From contig NZ_CP026004.1 of the NCBI RefSeq assembly GCF_003086895.1, positions 1,586,731 through 1,650,730 on the forward strand: 64,000 nt of DNA, written 5' to 3'. This document shows positions 17,144-30,157 of this stretch, in pieces. Numbering within the stretch: position 1 is the stretch's first letter; every line of letters starts with the position of its first letter. This DNA comes from Stenotrophomonas sp. ESTM1D_MKCIP4_1 (lineage in GTDB: Bacteria > Pseudomonadota > Gammaproteobacteria > Xanthomonadales > Xanthomonadaceae). Under the pieces are notes generated by a model. The model saw only the letters and a list, made by a program, of their open reading frames with translations, did no database searches and was not told the DNA's origin. The translations under genes and the position numbers were made by a program.

Positions 17144-19033
17144 TCAGGCTTCCAGCGACGCCAGGTCGCCCTTGCTTTCCAGCCAGCCCTTGCGATCGGA
17201 AGCGCGCTTCTTCGCCAGCAGCATGTCCATCAGCGAGCGGGTCTGCTCGCCGTCATCCACCGTCAGCTGCACCAGGCGGCGCGTATCGGGGTGGATGGTC
17301 GACTCGCGCAGCTGCGGCGGATTCATCTCGCCCAGGCCCTTGAAGCGGGTGACATTGACTGCGCCCTTGATCTTCTCGCGTTCGATCTTGTCCAGGATCG
17401 AGCGCTTCTCTTCCTCGTCCAGGGCGTAGAACACCTGCTTGCCCACGTCGATGCGGAACAGCGGCGGCATCGCCACGAACACGTGGCCGGCATCGACCAG
17501 GGCGGGGAAGTGCTTGAGGAACAGTGCGGTCAGCAGGGTGGCGATGTGCAGGCCGTCCGAGTCCGCATCGGCAAGGATGACGACCTTGCCGTAGCGCAGG
17601 CCGGCGATGTCTTCCTTGCCCGGGTCGCAGCCGATGGCTACGGCCAGGTTGTGCACTTCCTCCGAGGCCAGCACGCTGTTGGAGGACACTTCCCAGGTGT
17701 TGAGGATTTTGCCGCGCAGCGGCAGGATCGCCTGGAAGTCCTTGTCGCGCGCCTGCTTGGCGCTGCCGCCTGCCGAGTCACCTTCCACCAGGAACAGTTC
17801 GGTGCGCGACAGGTCCTGGCTGATGCAGTCGGCCAGCTTGCCGGGCAGGGCGGGGCCCTGGGTGACCTTCTTGCGGACGACCAGCTTTTCGGTCTTCAGG
17901 CGCGCACTGGCGCGCTCGATGGCGATCTGCGCGATCTTCTCGCCCAGCTCCACGTTCTGGTTCAGCAGCAGGCTGAAGGCATCGTGGGCGGCGCCCTCGA
18001 CGAAACCGGCGGCCTGGCGCGAGGACAGGCGTTCCTTGGTCTGGCCGCTGAACTGCGGGTCGGTCATCTTCAGCGACAGCACGAACGACACGCGGTCCCA
18101 GACGTCTTCCGGGGCCAGCTTGACGCCGCGCGGCAGCAGGTTGCGGAAGTCGCAGAACTCGCGCAGCGCCTCGGTCAGGCCGGTGCGCAGGCCGTTGACG
18201 TGGGTGCCGTGCTGGGCGGTGGGAATCAGGTTGACGTAGCTTTCCTGCACCAGCTCACCTTCCGGCAGCCAGGCTACGGCCCAGTCCACCACCTCGGTGT
18301 CTTTCTTCAGGTTGCCCACGAACAGATCGGCCGGCAGCGACTCACGGTCGCCCAGTTCCAGCTTCAGGTAATCGCGCAGGCCGTCTTCGTAGTACCAGGT
18401 ATCGACTTCGCCGGTGGCTTCGTCGGTCAGTTTCACGGTCAGGCCCGGGCACAGCACGGCCTTGGCGCGCAGCAGGTGCTTGAGCGCGCGCACGGCGAAC
18501 TTGGGCGTATCGAAGTACTTCGGGTCCGGCCAGAAGCGCACGCGGGTGCCGGTGTTCTTCTTGCCCACCGTGCCGACCACTTCCAGCGGAGTGGCGCGGT
18601 CGCCGTTGCGGAAGGTGATGCGGTGCTCGGAACCTTCGCGCTTGATGTGGACTTCCACCAGGGTCGAAAGCGCGTTGACCACGCTGACGCCGACGCCATG
18701 CAGGCCGCCGGAGAAGGTGTAGTTGTTGTTGCTGAACTTGCCGCCCGCGTGCAGGCGGGTCAGGATCAGTTCGACACCCGGGATCTTCTCTTCCGGGTGG
18801 ATGTCCACCGGCATGCCGCGGCCGTCATCGCTGACTTCCACGCTGCCGTCCTTGTACAGGGTGATCTCGATCGAGCGGGCGTGGCCGGCGAGGGCCTCGT
18901 CCACCGAGTTGTCGATCACTTCCTGCGCCAGGTGGTTCGGGCGCGCGGTGTCGGTATACATGCCAGGACGGCGCTTGACCGGGTCCAGGCCGGACAGGAC
19001 TTCAATATCGGCGGCGTTATAGCGTGCGTTCAT
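17144..19033 (-). CDS. parE: DNA topoisomerase IV subunit B
   Basis: A 629-aa GyrB/ParE-type ATPase. The GHKL ATP-binding motifs are EALAGHARSIEI, SDDGRGMPVDIHPEEK and FSGGLHGVGVSVVNALS in the first 130 residues. The transducer domain follows, then the TOPRIM domain with EGDSAGGSAKQARDKDFQAILPLRGKILN and the DADSDG metal site. The C-terminus MDMLLAKKRASDRKGWLESKGDLASLEA and the length (about 630 rather than about 800 aa) identify ParE rather than GyrB. With ParC it decatenates daughter chromosomes and is a quinolone target. ParC is not in this window. Confidence 0.95.
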   Translation of the reverse strand: MNARYNAADIEVLSGLDPVKRRPGMYTDTARPNHLAQEVIDNSVDEALAGHARSIEITLYKDGSVEVSDDGRGMPVDIHPEEKIPGVELILTRLHAGGKFSNNNYTFSGGLHGVGVSVVNALSTLVEVHIKREGSEHRITFRNGDRATPLEVVGTVGKKNTGTRVRFWPDPKYFDTPKFAVRALKHLLRAKAVLCPGLTVKLTDEATGEVDTWYYEDGLRDYLKLELGDRESLPADLFVGNLKKDTEVVDWAVAWLPEGELVQESYVNLIPTAQHGTHVNGLRTGLTEALREFCDFRNLLPRGVKLAPEDVWDRVSFVLSLKMTDPQFSGQTKERLSSRQAAGFVEGAAHDAFSLLLNQNVELGEKIAQIAIERASARLKTEKLVVRKKVTQGPALPGKLADCISQDLSRTELFLVEGDSAGGSAKQARDKDFQAILPLRGKILNTWEVSSNSVLASEEVHNLAVAIGCDPGKEDIAGLRYGKVVILADADSDGLHIATLLTALFLKHFPALVDAGHVFVAMPPLFRIDVGKQVFYALDEEEKRSILDKIEREKIKGAVNVTRFKGLGEMNPPQLRESTIHPDTRRLVQLTVDDGEQTRSLMDMLLAKKRASDRKGWLESKGDLASLEA

Positions 19034-19192
19034 CTATCTTCAAAGCGCGGAGCGACGCGCAAGTGTGCGGTGTGGACGGGGATTTTGCACGCCTGCGGTT
19101 CAGCCTCGGCGCCGGGGAGGGGGTAAAATGACAGCCGCTGGAATCTGGACACCGGCGCCCCCATGTCCAGGCCATACCGGGAGGAGGACTCC

Positions 19193-19429
19193 ATGAAGAA
19201 GTTGCTGACCGTTGCGATCCTGGCCGCTGCCGCCGTTGCAGTGCCGCTGGTGATGGCGCAGAACGCAGGCCAGCCGGCCCCGCAGCAGGGTGACCAGGCT
19301 GACAAGGCCGCACAGTCCGAGGCCGATGCCAAGGCCAAGCGCCGTGCCCAGGCCAACGCCCAGATGAAGGCGAAGGGCCAGCCGGCCCCGCAGCAGGAAG
19401 AAGAGGAAGAGGCGAGGAAGAAGCGGTAA
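19193..19429 (+). CDS. small exported charged protein, unknown function
   Basis: A 78-aa product starting at ATG 19193, with GAGGAGG about 6 nt upstream. It has a clear signal peptide (MKKLLTVAILAAAAVAVPLVMA, cut after VMA) and a low-complexity mature part of about 56 residues rich in Ala, Gln, Glu and Lys. The segment GQPAPQQ occurs twice, at the start and near the end, and the tail is EEEEEARKKR. No cysteines. I recognise no family. An intrinsic terminator follows 43 bp downstream, so it is a one-gene transcript. Confidence 0.7.
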   Translation: MKKLLTVAILAAAAVAVPLVMAQNAGQPAPQQGDQADKAAQSEADAKAKRRAQANAQMKAKGQPAPQQEEEEEARKKR

Positions 19430-19472
19430 GGCTTCCGCCGCCGAGGCCGCTGCCGCAAGGCGCTGGCCCCTG

Positions 19473-21492
<2,020 letters not shown>

Positions 21493-21580
21493 CTTGTGAA
21501 TGGGGGCTTCGGCCCCCATCCTGCATGCTTCAACCCCAGCGCGCCGGCCTTGCCGGTGCAGCGGACAACAAGGAAACGCC

Positions 21581-22411
21581 ATGAAACTGTGTGGATTCGA
21601 GGTCGGGCTGGACCAGCCCCTGTTCCTGATCGCCGGCCCCTGTGTGATCGAGTCGATGCAGCTGCAGCTCGATACCGCCGGCAAGCTGAAGGAGATCACC
21701 GATCGCCTCGGCGTCAACTTCATCTTCAAGTCGAGCTTCGACAAGGCCAACCGTACCTCGGGTACCGCGTTCCGCGGCCCGGGCATGGAAGAGGGCCTGA
21801 AGGTGCTGGCCGAAGTGAAGAAGCAGATCGGCGTGCCGGTGCTGACCGACGTGCATGAATACACCCCGATGGACGAAGTGGCCTCGGTGGTGGACGTGCT
21901 GCAGACCCCGGCGTTCCTGGTCCGCCAGACCGATTTCATCCGCAAGGTGTGTGCTGCCGGCAAGCCGGTCAACATCAAGAAGGGCCAGTTCCTGGCGCCG
22001 TGGGACATGAAGCCGGTCGTCGAGAAGGCCAAGTCCACCGGTAACGAGCAGATCATGGTCTGCGAGCGTGGTGCCAGCTTCGGCTACAACAACCTGGTCA
22101 GCGACATGCGCTCGCTGGCGGTGATGCGCGACACCGGCTGCCCGGTGGTGTTCGATGCCACCCATTCGGTGCAGCTGCCGGGCGGGCAGGGCACCAGCTC
22201 CGGTGGCCAGCGCGAGCACGTGCCGGTGCTGGCGCGCGCTGCCGTGGCTGTGGGCATCTCCGGTCTGTTCGCCGAGACCCATCCGGATCCGTCCAAGGCG
22301 CTCTCCGATGGCCCGAATGCGTGGCCGCTGGACCAGATGGAAGCCCTGCTCGAGACCCTGATGGAGCTCGACGCGGTCACCAAGAAGCACGGTTTCTCGC
22401 GCTTCGCGTGA
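21581..22411 (+). CDS. kdsA: 3-deoxy-8-phosphooctulonate (KDO-8-P) synthase
   Basis: A 276-aa class I aldolase-like enzyme that joins phosphoenolpyruvate and arabinose 5-phosphate to make KDO-8-P for lipopolysaccharide. Landmarks: [64 protein letters not shown] and [22 protein letters not shown] lies 8 nt before the ATG. It is separated from pyrG by 88 bp and overlaps the start of the next gene in a GTGA junction. Confidence 0.95.
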   Translation: MKLCGFEVGLDQPLFLIAGPCVIESMQLQLDTAGKLKEITDRLGVNFIFKSSFDKANRTSGTAFRGPGMEEGLKVLAEVKKQIGVPVLTDVHEYTPMDEVASVVDVLQTPAFLVRQTDFIRKVCAAGKPVNIKKGQFLAPWDMKPVVEKAKSTGNEQIMVCERGASFGYNNLVSDMRSLAVMRDTGCPVVFDATHSVQLPGGQGTSSGGQREHVPVLARAAVAVGISGLFAETHPDPSKALSDGPNAWPLDQMEALLETLMELDAVTKKHGFSRFA

Positions 22412-22764
22412 GTCTGGACCCGTGGGCGGCGCTGGAAGCCCAGCGTCGCCGGCGGCATTGGCGCAGCTGGCCGTGGGGCTGGGTGGCGTTGGCGCTGGGC
22501 CTGCTGGCCTGGGGCGCGTTCGGCTACGCGGTGTTGCTCGGCGCCGCTGGTACACGCATGCCGGGCGACGGTGCCGCGCCGCAGTGGCAGGCGTCCGCAT
22601 TGCGGGTGTCCCTGATCGCGTCCGCAGTGATGTATCCCGCCAGTGCCACCAGCGCGCTGCTGGGCTGGCGCCTGCAGCGCGCACGTGGTGTCGCCGGACT
22701 GGCCGCACTGCTGCTGGCCGTGCCCTCCGCTCTGCTGGCCTGGGCCATCTGGGCGCAGCATTGA
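22408..22764 (+). CDS. small multi-helix membrane protein, first of two paralogues
   Basis: A 118-aa product, with GTG start in GTGA overlapping the kdsA stop codon, so it is translationally coupled to kdsA. After a basic N-terminus ([24 protein letters not shown]) it has three hydrophobic stretches: [21 protein letters not shown], a segment around [21 protein letters not shown], and [21 protein letters not shown]. It shares PWPWG/SWPWGW, PGDG, LGWR/LAWR-x-QR-x-RG and AALLL landmarks with the next gene. I recognise no named family and cannot suggest a function beyond a membrane role. Confidence 0.72.
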   Translation: MSLDPWAALEAQRRRRHWRSWPWGWVALALGLLAWGAFGYAVLLGAAGTRMPGDGAAPQWQASALRVSLIASAVMYPASATSALLGWRLQRARGVAGLAALLLAVPSALLAWAIWAQH

Positions 22765-22813
22765 GCATTCGACGGCCGGCACTGGCCCCATTCACGCGAA
22801 ACGCATTCATACG

Positions 22814-24575
<1,762 letters not shown>

Positions 24576-24579
24576 TCCC

Positions 24580-24930
24580 ATGCGCGACTGGCGCTGGCTG
24601 CTGTTGCTGCTGGCCCTGCTGCTGGCATGGCTGCAGTACCGTTTCTGGTTCGGCCCGGGCAATTCGGGTGAAGTGATGATGCTCGAAGCCCAGGTCGCCA
24701 ACCAGGAACGCGATAATGAAGGTCTGCAGCAGCGCAACGATGCGCTGGCTGCTGAAGTGAAGGACCTCAAGGAAGGCCAGGCCGCCATTGAAGAACGCGC
24801 GCGCAGCGAGCTGGGCATGATCAAGCCCGGCGAGAAGTTCTACCGCGTGGTGGAGGATGCGCCGGTCCGTCCGGCGCAGGCTGCACCGGGCGCGGCGCAG
24901 GTCGGTGACCACCCGGCGGACGTGCCGTGA
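24580..24930 (+). CDS. ftsB: cell division protein FtsB
   Basis: A 116-aa bitopic membrane protein: a short cytoplasmic start, one transmembrane helix ([19 protein letters not shown]) and a periplasmic coiled coil ([32 protein letters not shown]) ending in the [21 protein letters not shown] motif conserved in FtsB. It acts with FtsL and FtsQ in divisome activation. The tail of about 25 residues is Ala/Pro-rich. It starts 4 bp after eno, and its stop overlaps the ispD start (GTGA). Confidence 0.93.
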   Translation: MRDWRWLLLLLALLLAWLQYRFWFGPGNSGEVMMLEAQVANQERDNEGLQQRNDALAAEVKDLKEGQAAIEERARSELGMIKPGEKFYRVVEDAPVRPAQAAPGAAQVGDHPADVP

Positions 24931-25625
24931 GCGCGGCCATCTGGGCGGTTGTTCCGGCTGCCGGGCGCGGCGCCCGTTTCGGTGCGCCGCTGCCCAAGCA
25001 GTACCTGCAGGCGGGCGGGCAGATCCTGCTCGCCCATACCCTGGATGCGCTGCTGGCGCACCCGGCTGTGGCCGGGGCGATGGTGGTGATCGGCCAGGAC
25101 GATGCCGATTGGCCGGGTTGGACCGAATGGTCCGGCAAGCCGGTACTGACATGCGTGGGCGGGGCAACCCGTGCCGCGTCGGTGCTGGCAGGCCTGCAGG
25201 CCTTGCCCGACAGCGTACGCGCTGATGAATTCGTGCTGGTGCACGATGCCGCACGGCCCAACCTGTCGCTGGCCGATCTGGGCCGCCTGCTGGAAGTGGG
25301 GCGTGCCGACCCGGTCGGCGCGATCCTCGCCGCCCCGGTGCGCGACACCCTCAAGCGTGCCGGCGACGATGGTGGCATCGATGGCACCGAGCCGCGCGAG
25401 CGGCTGTGGCGCGCATTGACGCCGCAGCTGTTCCGTCGCCACCAGCTCACCCGTGCGCTGGCCGGTGCCGCCGCGGGTGGCGTCGAGGTCACCGACGAGG
25501 CCATGGCCATGGAGCGTCAGGGTCAGCGCCCGCTGTTGGTCGAAGGCAGCGAGGATAATTTCAAGGTCACGACCCCGGCCGACCTCGACCGTTTTGAGTT
25601 CGTACTTTCCCGCCGCGCCGGTTGA
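24927..25625 (+). CDS. ispD: 2-C-methyl-D-erythritol 4-phosphate cytidylyltransferase
   Basis: A 232-aa enzyme of the non-mevalonate isoprenoid pathway, transferring CMP from CTP to MEP. It has the nucleotidyltransferase start [21 protein letters not shown], then [28 protein letters not shown], the substrate-contact VRDTLKR, and the C-terminal [10 protein letters not shown]...[16 protein letters not shown]. The start is GTG overlapping the ftsB stop, so translation is coupled. ispF follows after 34 bp. Confidence 0.95.
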   Translation: MSAAIWAVVPAAGRGARFGAPLPKQYLQAGGQILLAHTLDALLAHPAVAGAMVVIGQDDADWPGWTEWSGKPVLTCVGGATRAASVLAGLQALPDSVRADEFVLVHDAARPNLSLADLGRLLEVGRADPVGAILAAPVRDTLKRAGDDGGIDGTEPRERLWRALTPQLFRRHQLTRALAGAAAGGVEVTDEAMAMERQGQRPLLVEGSEDNFKVTTPADLDRFEFVLSRRAG

Positions 25626-25659
25626 ACGCCCGCGCGGCCCTGTTGCAAGGGTTTCATCC

Positions 25660-26157
25660 ATGAGCACTGCTCCGTTCCCGCCCGTCCGCATCGGCCAGGG
25701 CTACGACGTCCATGCCTTCGGTGAAGGCGACCACATCATGCTGGGCGGCATCCGCGTGGCGCACAGCTGCGGCGTGCTTGCGCACAGCGATGGCGATGTG
25801 ATCCTGCACGCGCTGTGCGATGCCATGCTCGGCGCCATCGCGCTGGGCGACATCGGCCAGCATTTCCCGCCCAGCGATGACCGCTGGAAGGGCGCGGACA
25901 GCAGCGATTTCGTCCGCCACTGCGACAGCCTGCTGCGCGAGCGCGGCTGGCGCGTCGGCAACACCGACATCACCGTCATCTGCGAGCGGCCCAAGGTCGG
26001 CCCGCATGCACTGGCGATGCGTGAACGCATCGGCGGCCTGCTGCAGCTGCCGCTGGACGCGGTGAGCGTCAAGGCCACCACGTCGGAGAAGCTTGGCTTC
26101 ACCGGTCGTGGCGAAGGCATCGCCGCGCAGGCCGTGGTCCTGCTGGTGGCGGCATGA
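25660..26157 (+). CDS. ispF: 2-C-methyl-D-erythritol 2,4-cyclodiphosphate synthase
   Basis: A 165-aa enzyme that cyclises CDP-ME 2-phosphate with release of CMP, two steps after IspD. Diagnostic residues: [11 protein letters not shown] with the Asp-His zinc ligands, [20 protein letters not shown] with the third zinc histidine, IGQHFPP and [20 protein letters not shown]. The homotrimer is typical of the family. ATG 25660 gives the standard N-terminus. The stop codon overlaps the truD start in ATGA. Confidence 0.96.
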   Translation: MSTAPFPPVRIGQGYDVHAFGEGDHIMLGGIRVAHSCGVLAHSDGDVILHALCDAMLGAIALGDIGQHFPPSDDRWKGADSSDFVRHCDSLLRERGWRVGNTDITVICERPKVGPHALAMRERIGGLLQLPLDAVSVKATTSEKLGFTGRGEGIAAQAVVLLVAA

Positions 26158-27185
26158 TTCCGGTACCGCTGGCCTTTGGCGAGCCGCTGCTGCGCGCACG
26201 CATCCGCACCACGCCGGAGGATTTCCAGGTCGACGAACTGCCGGCTTTCGAGGCCACCGGCGAAGGCGAGCACCTGCTGCTGCACATCCGCAAGCGCGGC
26301 GCCAATACGGTGCACGTCGCGAAGGTGCTGGCAAAGTGGGCGGGCCTGCCGGAGATGGCGGTCAGCTATGCGGGCATGAAGGACCGCAACGCGGTCACCA
26401 CCCAGCGTTTCAGCGTGCACCTGCCCAAGCGCGTCGCCCCCGACCTGGCCAGCCTGGCCAGCGACGAGATCGAAGTGATCGATGCCACCTGGCACAACCG
26501 CAAGCTGCAGCGCGGCGCGCTGGCCGGCAACCGCTTCAAGCTGGTGCTGCGCGAGGTGCAGGGCGATGCCGCAGCGATCGACGAGCGCCTGCAGCAGATC
26601 GCCCACCGTGGCCTGCCGAACTGGTTCGGCGAACAGCGGTTTGGTCGTGATGGCGGCAACGTGCCTGCGGCGCTGGCCATGTTCGGTGGCCGTCGCATGC
26701 GTCAGGACCAGCGTTCACTGCTGCTGTCGGCTGCCCGCTCGGCGTTGTTCAACCGCGTGCTGGCCACGCGCGTGGAGCAGGGCAGCTGGGACCAGCCGCT
26801 GGACGGCGAAGTGTGGATGCTGGATGGCAGCCGCAGCGTGTTCGGTCCCGAGCCTTACACCGATGTGCTGGCCGAGCGCCTGGCACGTTTCGACATCCAC
26901 CCCAGCGCGCCGCTGTGGGGTGAGGGCGAACTGCGCAGTACCGATGCTGCCCGCGCACTGGAACTGGCCGCGCTGGACGATGAGGAGTCGCAGGCGCTGC
27001 GAGTGGGACTGGAAGGCGCCCGCCTGAAGCAGGAACGCCGCGCGCTGCGCCTGCGTCCGGCCCTGCTGCAGCATCAGTGGTTGGCCGACGACGTGCTGGA
27101 GCTTTCGTTCGCCCTGCCGCCAGGCTGCTACGCCACCGCCCTGCTGCACGAACTCGGCCCGGTCGAAGACGCCTCGCAGGCCTGA
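26154..27185 (+). CDS. truD: tRNA pseudouridine(13) synthase
   Basis: A 343-aa TruD-family pseudouridine synthase that isomerises U13 in tRNA. Family motifs: [31 protein letters not shown], the catalytic-aspartate motif [16 protein letters not shown], the [10 protein letters not shown] segment and [15 protein letters not shown]. The start ATG overlaps the ispF stop. This is the last gene of the ftsB-ispD-ispF-truD run before a repeat block and a strand switch. Confidence 0.94.
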   Translation: MIPVPLAFGEPLLRARIRTTPEDFQVDELPAFEATGEGEHLLLHIRKRGANTVHVAKVLAKWAGLPEMAVSYAGMKDRNAVTTQRFSVHLPKRVAPDLASLASDEIEVIDATWHNRKLQRGALAGNRFKLVLREVQGDAAAIDERLQQIAHRGLPNWFGEQRFGRDGGNVPAALAMFGGRRMRQDQRSLLLSAARSALFNRVLATRVEQGSWDQPLDGEVWMLDGSRSVFGPEPYTDVLAERLARFDIHPSAPLWGEGELRSTDAARALELAALDDEESQALRVGLEGARLKQERRALRLRPALLQHQWLADDVLELSFALPPGCYATALLHELGPVEDASQA

Positions 27186-27209
27186 CGGTACAGGTGCGGG
27201 GCCGGGGGG

Positions 27210-27297
27210 GTAGAGTCGACTGTCAGTCGACTATCGCGCGCAACGCGGGCTTTTCGCGCGCTGCCGCAAGAAGCAGTCGACTAATAGTCGACTCTAC
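27210..27297. repeat. SMAG-type REP pair with an inner palindrome
   Basis: GTAGAGTCGACTGTCAGTCGACT at one end and its inverse, ending CTCTAC, at the other. The middle contains a third inverted repeat, CGCGCG...CGCGCG. It separates convergent truD and the Smr gene. Confidence 0.85.
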
Positions 27298-27320
27298 CGG
27301 GCCGGTCGCCGCCGGGTTCG

Positions 27321-27860
27321 TCAACGCCGCGCCAGCAGCACCAGCACTGCGCCGGTGCCGCCCTGGCCGGTCGGTGCCGAATGGAAGGCCAGCACGTCGT
27401 TGCGCAGCCGTAGCAGACGGTCGACAAGATTCTTCAGCACCGGTGCGCCGCCATCGGACTGCAGGCCCTTGCCATGGATGATGCGCACGCAGCCGTACTC
27501 GTGCGCGTGCGCTTCCAGCAGGAACTGCCGCAGCAGCGCCTCGGCCTGTGCGGCGGTGGCACCGTGCAGGTCCAGTTCGTCCTGCACGGAATACTGGCCG
27601 CGCTTGAGGCGCTGGAACATGCGCGGCGGCAGGTTGTCGCGCCGGTAGCTGGCGGTATCGCCGGCTTCCAGTGGACTGCTGTCGCGCAGCAGGCGGGCGA
27701 ACTCACCCGCCGCCTCGGCTTCGTCGCGTTCGGCCATGCGCGCGCGCGGTTTCGGTCGCGGCGCGGCAGGCGCCGGTTCGACTTCCTTGCGCAGCGGTTT
27801 CACTTCGCCGATGGCCGCGCGGAACAGGGCGGCCGGATCTTCGTCATCAGGGTGGGACAT
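27321..27860 (-). CDS. Smr-domain endonuclease-like protein
   Basis: A 179-aa protein with a charged, Pro-rich N-terminal extension (KPLRKEVEPAPAAPRPKPRAR), then LPPRMFQRLKRGQYSVQDELDLHGATAAQAEALL and CVRIIHGKGLQSDGGAPVLKNLVDRLL. The DLHG and HGKG motifs define the Smr domain, which in E. coli SmrB cleaves mRNA at collided ribosomes; other Smr proteins nick DNA. The length and N-terminal extension resemble SmrA/SmrB. ATG 27860 is preferred over an upstream codon because conserved sequence starts after it. It sits on the opposite strand inside an otherwise conserved truD-surE neighbourhood. Confidence 0.88.
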   Translation of the reverse strand: MSHPDDEDPAALFRAAIGEVKPLRKEVEPAPAAPRPKPRARMAERDEAEAAGEFARLLRDSSPLEAGDTASYRRDNLPPRMFQRLKRGQYSVQDELDLHGATAAQAEALLRQFLLEAHAHEYGCVRIIHGKGLQSDGGAPVLKNLVDRLLRLRNDVLAFHSAPTGQGGTGAVLVLLARR

Positions 27861-28069
27861 GCGCACAGGGTAAACCGCCCGCGCAGGTCTGCCTATGTCG
27901 ATTCGATGACGCGCATCACCACTGGCAGGGTAGGACCGGCGGCCCGCTTGCGGCACAATACCCGACGCACTAGCGTGATCGCCGGCTTCCCTGGGGAGCC
28001 GGGCGGATCCCGCCCACGCGACAAGGTGACGGAATCGAATTCTTGGAAAATCAAGCGGTTAAATCGAAG

Positions 28070-28849
28070 ATGCGCATCCTGGTCAGTAACGATGATGGCG
28101 TCGACGCCGCAGGCATCCGGATGCTTGCCGCCGTGCTGCGTGAGGCCGGCCATGAAGTGACGGTAGTCGCGCCCGACCGGGATCGTTCCGGCGCCAGCAA
28201 CTCGCTGACCCTGGACCTGCCGATCCGGCTCAAGCGCATCGACCATTACACGGTCTCGGTGGCCGGTACCCCGACCGACTGCGTGCACCTGGCGCTGACC
28301 GGACTGCTGGAATTCGAGCCTGACATTGTCGTATCCGGCATCAACAACGCCGCCAATCTCGGCGACGACGTCATCTACTCGGGCACCGTTTCGGCGGCGA
28401 TGGAAGGGCGCTTTCTCGGACTGCCGGCCGTGGCCGTTTCGCTGGTTACCCGCAACCACGAGCCGAAGCACTTCGAGACCGCCGCGCGCGCTGCGGTGGA
28501 GATCGTCGCCCGGCTGAAGGCCGATCCGCTGCCGGCTGACACCATTCTCAACGTCAACGTCCCCGACCTGCCATGGAGCGAGGTCAAGGGCTTTGAAGTG
28601 ACCCGGCTGGGCAACCGCCATCGTGCTGAAGGCTGCATCGCGCAGAAAGACCCGCGCGGCAACGAGGTGTACTGGATCGGGCCGGCGGGGCGCGAGCAGG
28701 ATTCCGGCCCGGGCACCGATTTCCACGCCGTGCGTACCGGTCATATCTCGATCACGCCCATCCAGGTCGACCTGACCCGCTACCAGGCGCTGGAAAAAGT
28801 GGCCAGCTGGGTCGGCGGACTGAGCGCCGCGCTGGACCAGCCCGCATGA
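28070..28849 (+). CDS. surE: 5'/3'-nucleotidase SurE
   Basis: A 259-aa survival protein that dephosphorylates nucleoside monophosphates. The start [16 protein letters not shown] has the metal ligands Asp8 and Asp9; Ser40 ([10 protein letters not shown]) and an asparagine in [26 protein letters not shown] complete the site. The PTDCVHLAL and GTDFHAV segments are typical. ATG 28070 is preferred over a TTG nine codons upstream because family members begin MRIL. It overlaps pcm by ATGA and starts the surE-pcm-yqaA-nlpD operon. Confidence 0.95.
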   Translation: MRILVSNDDGVDAAGIRMLAAVLREAGHEVTVVAPDRDRSGASNSLTLDLPIRLKRIDHYTVSVAGTPTDCVHLALTGLLEFEPDIVVSGINNAANLGDDVIYSGTVSAAMEGRFLGLPAVAVSLVTRNHEPKHFETAARAAVEIVARLKADPLPADTILNVNVPDLPWSEVKGFEVTRLGNRHRAEGCIAQKDPRGNEVYWIGPAGREQDSGPGTDFHAVRTGHISITPIQVDLTRYQALEKVASWVGGLSAALDQPA

Positions 28850-29523
28850 GCCCACGCCTGCGCCTGCAACCGGAAGCCGTCGGCATCGGCATGACCTCGC
28901 AGCGGGTGCGCGACCGCCTGGTGGATCGCCTGCGCGAGGCCGGCATCGTCGACGAGTCCACGCTGAACGCGATCCGGGTGGTTCCGCGGCATCTGTTCAT
29001 CGACGAGGCCCTGGCCTCGCGCGCCTACGAAGACACCGCTCTGCCGATCGGCCATGGCCAGACCATTTCCCAGCCATGGGTGGTGGCCCGGATGACCGAG
29101 GCGGTGCTGCAGGTGGCGCCGAAAAAGGTGCTGGAAGTCGGCACCGGTTCGGGCTACCAGGCAGCCGTGCTCGGCGCGGTGGGCGTGGAGGTCTACACCG
29201 TCGAGCGTATCGGTGACCTGCTGCGGCAGGCGCGCAAGCGCTTCCGCGCGCTGGGCATGAACATCCGCACCAAGCATGACGACGGCCGGGTCGGCTGGGC
29301 CGAGCACGGTCCTTTCGATGCGGTGGTGGTCACGGCGGCGGCACCGGCCCTGGTCGATGCCCTGGTCGAGCAGCTGGCAGTGGGCGGACGTCTGGTGGCA
29401 CCGGTGGGCGGCCCCGGCGGCCAGTCGCTGGTGCAGCTGGACCGCAAGGACGACGGCAGCATCGAACAACGCGTGCTGGCACCGGTCACGTTCGTGCCGT
29501 TGCTGTCTGGCATGCTCGATTGA
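28846..29523 (+). CDS. pcm: protein-L-isoaspartate O-methyltransferase
   Basis: A 225-aa SAM-dependent methyltransferase that initiates repair of isoaspartyl residues in damaged proteins. Motifs: [59 protein letters not shown] (the PCMT signature), the SAM loop [16 protein letters not shown] and [32 protein letters not shown]. The start overlaps the surE stop. A 19-bp gap leads to the next gene. Confidence 0.95.
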   Translation: MSPRLRLQPEAVGIGMTSQRVRDRLVDRLREAGIVDESTLNAIRVVPRHLFIDEALASRAYEDTALPIGHGQTISQPWVVARMTEAVLQVAPKKVLEVGTGSGYQAAVLGAVGVEVYTVERIGDLLRQARKRFRALGMNIRTKHDDGRVGWAEHGPFDAVVVTAAAPALVDALVEQLAVGGRLVAPVGGPGGQSLVQLDRKDDGSIEQRVLAPVTFVPLLSGMLD

Positions 29524-29542
29524 ATCCACGGAGCAGGGTTGC

Positions 29543-30157
29543 ATGAAGATTTTCGGGCCGCTGTACGAGCGGGCGATGAAGTGGGCGGCGCACGAACGCG
29601 CGCCGACCTACCTGACGGTGTTGAGTTTCTTTGAAGCCATCATCTTCCCGGTCATGCCGGAGGTGATGCTGGCGCCGATGTGCGTGGCCCAGCCCAAGCG
29701 CGGCTGGTGGTTCGCCACCCTCAGCCTGGCCGGCTCGATGGTCGGCGCGGTGGTCGGCTATGCACTGGGGCATTTCGCATTCGAGGCGATCAAGCCTCTG
29801 TTCGAGGCGCTGGGCATGCTGCCGGCCATCGAACAGGGCATCGCCACCGTGCAGGGCAAGATGGCCGAGTCGCCATGGGCGGTGTTCACCTTCCTGGTGC
29901 TGGGCGGGTTCATGCCCATCCCGATGAAGGTCTTCACGTGGGCTTCGGGTATCGTCGGGGTGCCGATGCCACAGTACCTGCTGAGCATGTTGATCGGCCG
30001 CGGCAAGCGCGTGTACGTGCTGGCGGCGGTCATCCGTATCGGCGGTGCCCGTGCCGAAGCGGCGCTGCGTCGCTGGATTGAACCGCTGGGCTGGATCGCC
30101 ACCGCGCTGGTGGTGGTGCTGGTCGCCTGGCTTGTATGGAGGTCGAAGTTCGCATGA
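29543..30157 (+). CDS. YqaA/DedA-like VTT membrane protein
   Basis: A 204-aa membrane protein of the SNARE-associated/VTT (DedA-related) group. It begins with a polar segment (KIFGPLYERAMKWAAHERAPTYLTVLSFFEAIIFPVMPEVMLAPM), then helices around WWFATLSLAGSMVGAVVGYALGHF, PWAVFTFLVLGGFMPIPMKVFTWASGIVG and WIATALVVVLVAWLVW. The glycine-rich F-x-P-x-P-x-K segment is typical of the re-entrant loops in this group, some members of which move lipid carriers. It lies between pcm and nlpD and overlaps nlpD by ATGA. Confidence 0.85.
   Translation: MKIFGPLYERAMKWAAHERAPTYLTVLSFFEAIIFPVMPEVMLAPMCVAQPKRGWWFATLSLAGSMVGAVVGYALGHFAFEAIKPLFEALGMLPAIEQGIATVQGKMAESPWAVFTFLVLGGFMPIPMKVFTWASGIVGVPMPQYLLSMLIGRGKRVYVLAAVIRIGGARAEAALRRWIEPLGWIATALVVVLVAWLVWRSKFA

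Noticed and set aside
22321..22407. Upstream in-frame start for the first small membrane gene
   Set aside because: It would overlap kdsA by about 90 bp; the GTG in the GTGA junction gives a natural coupled start.
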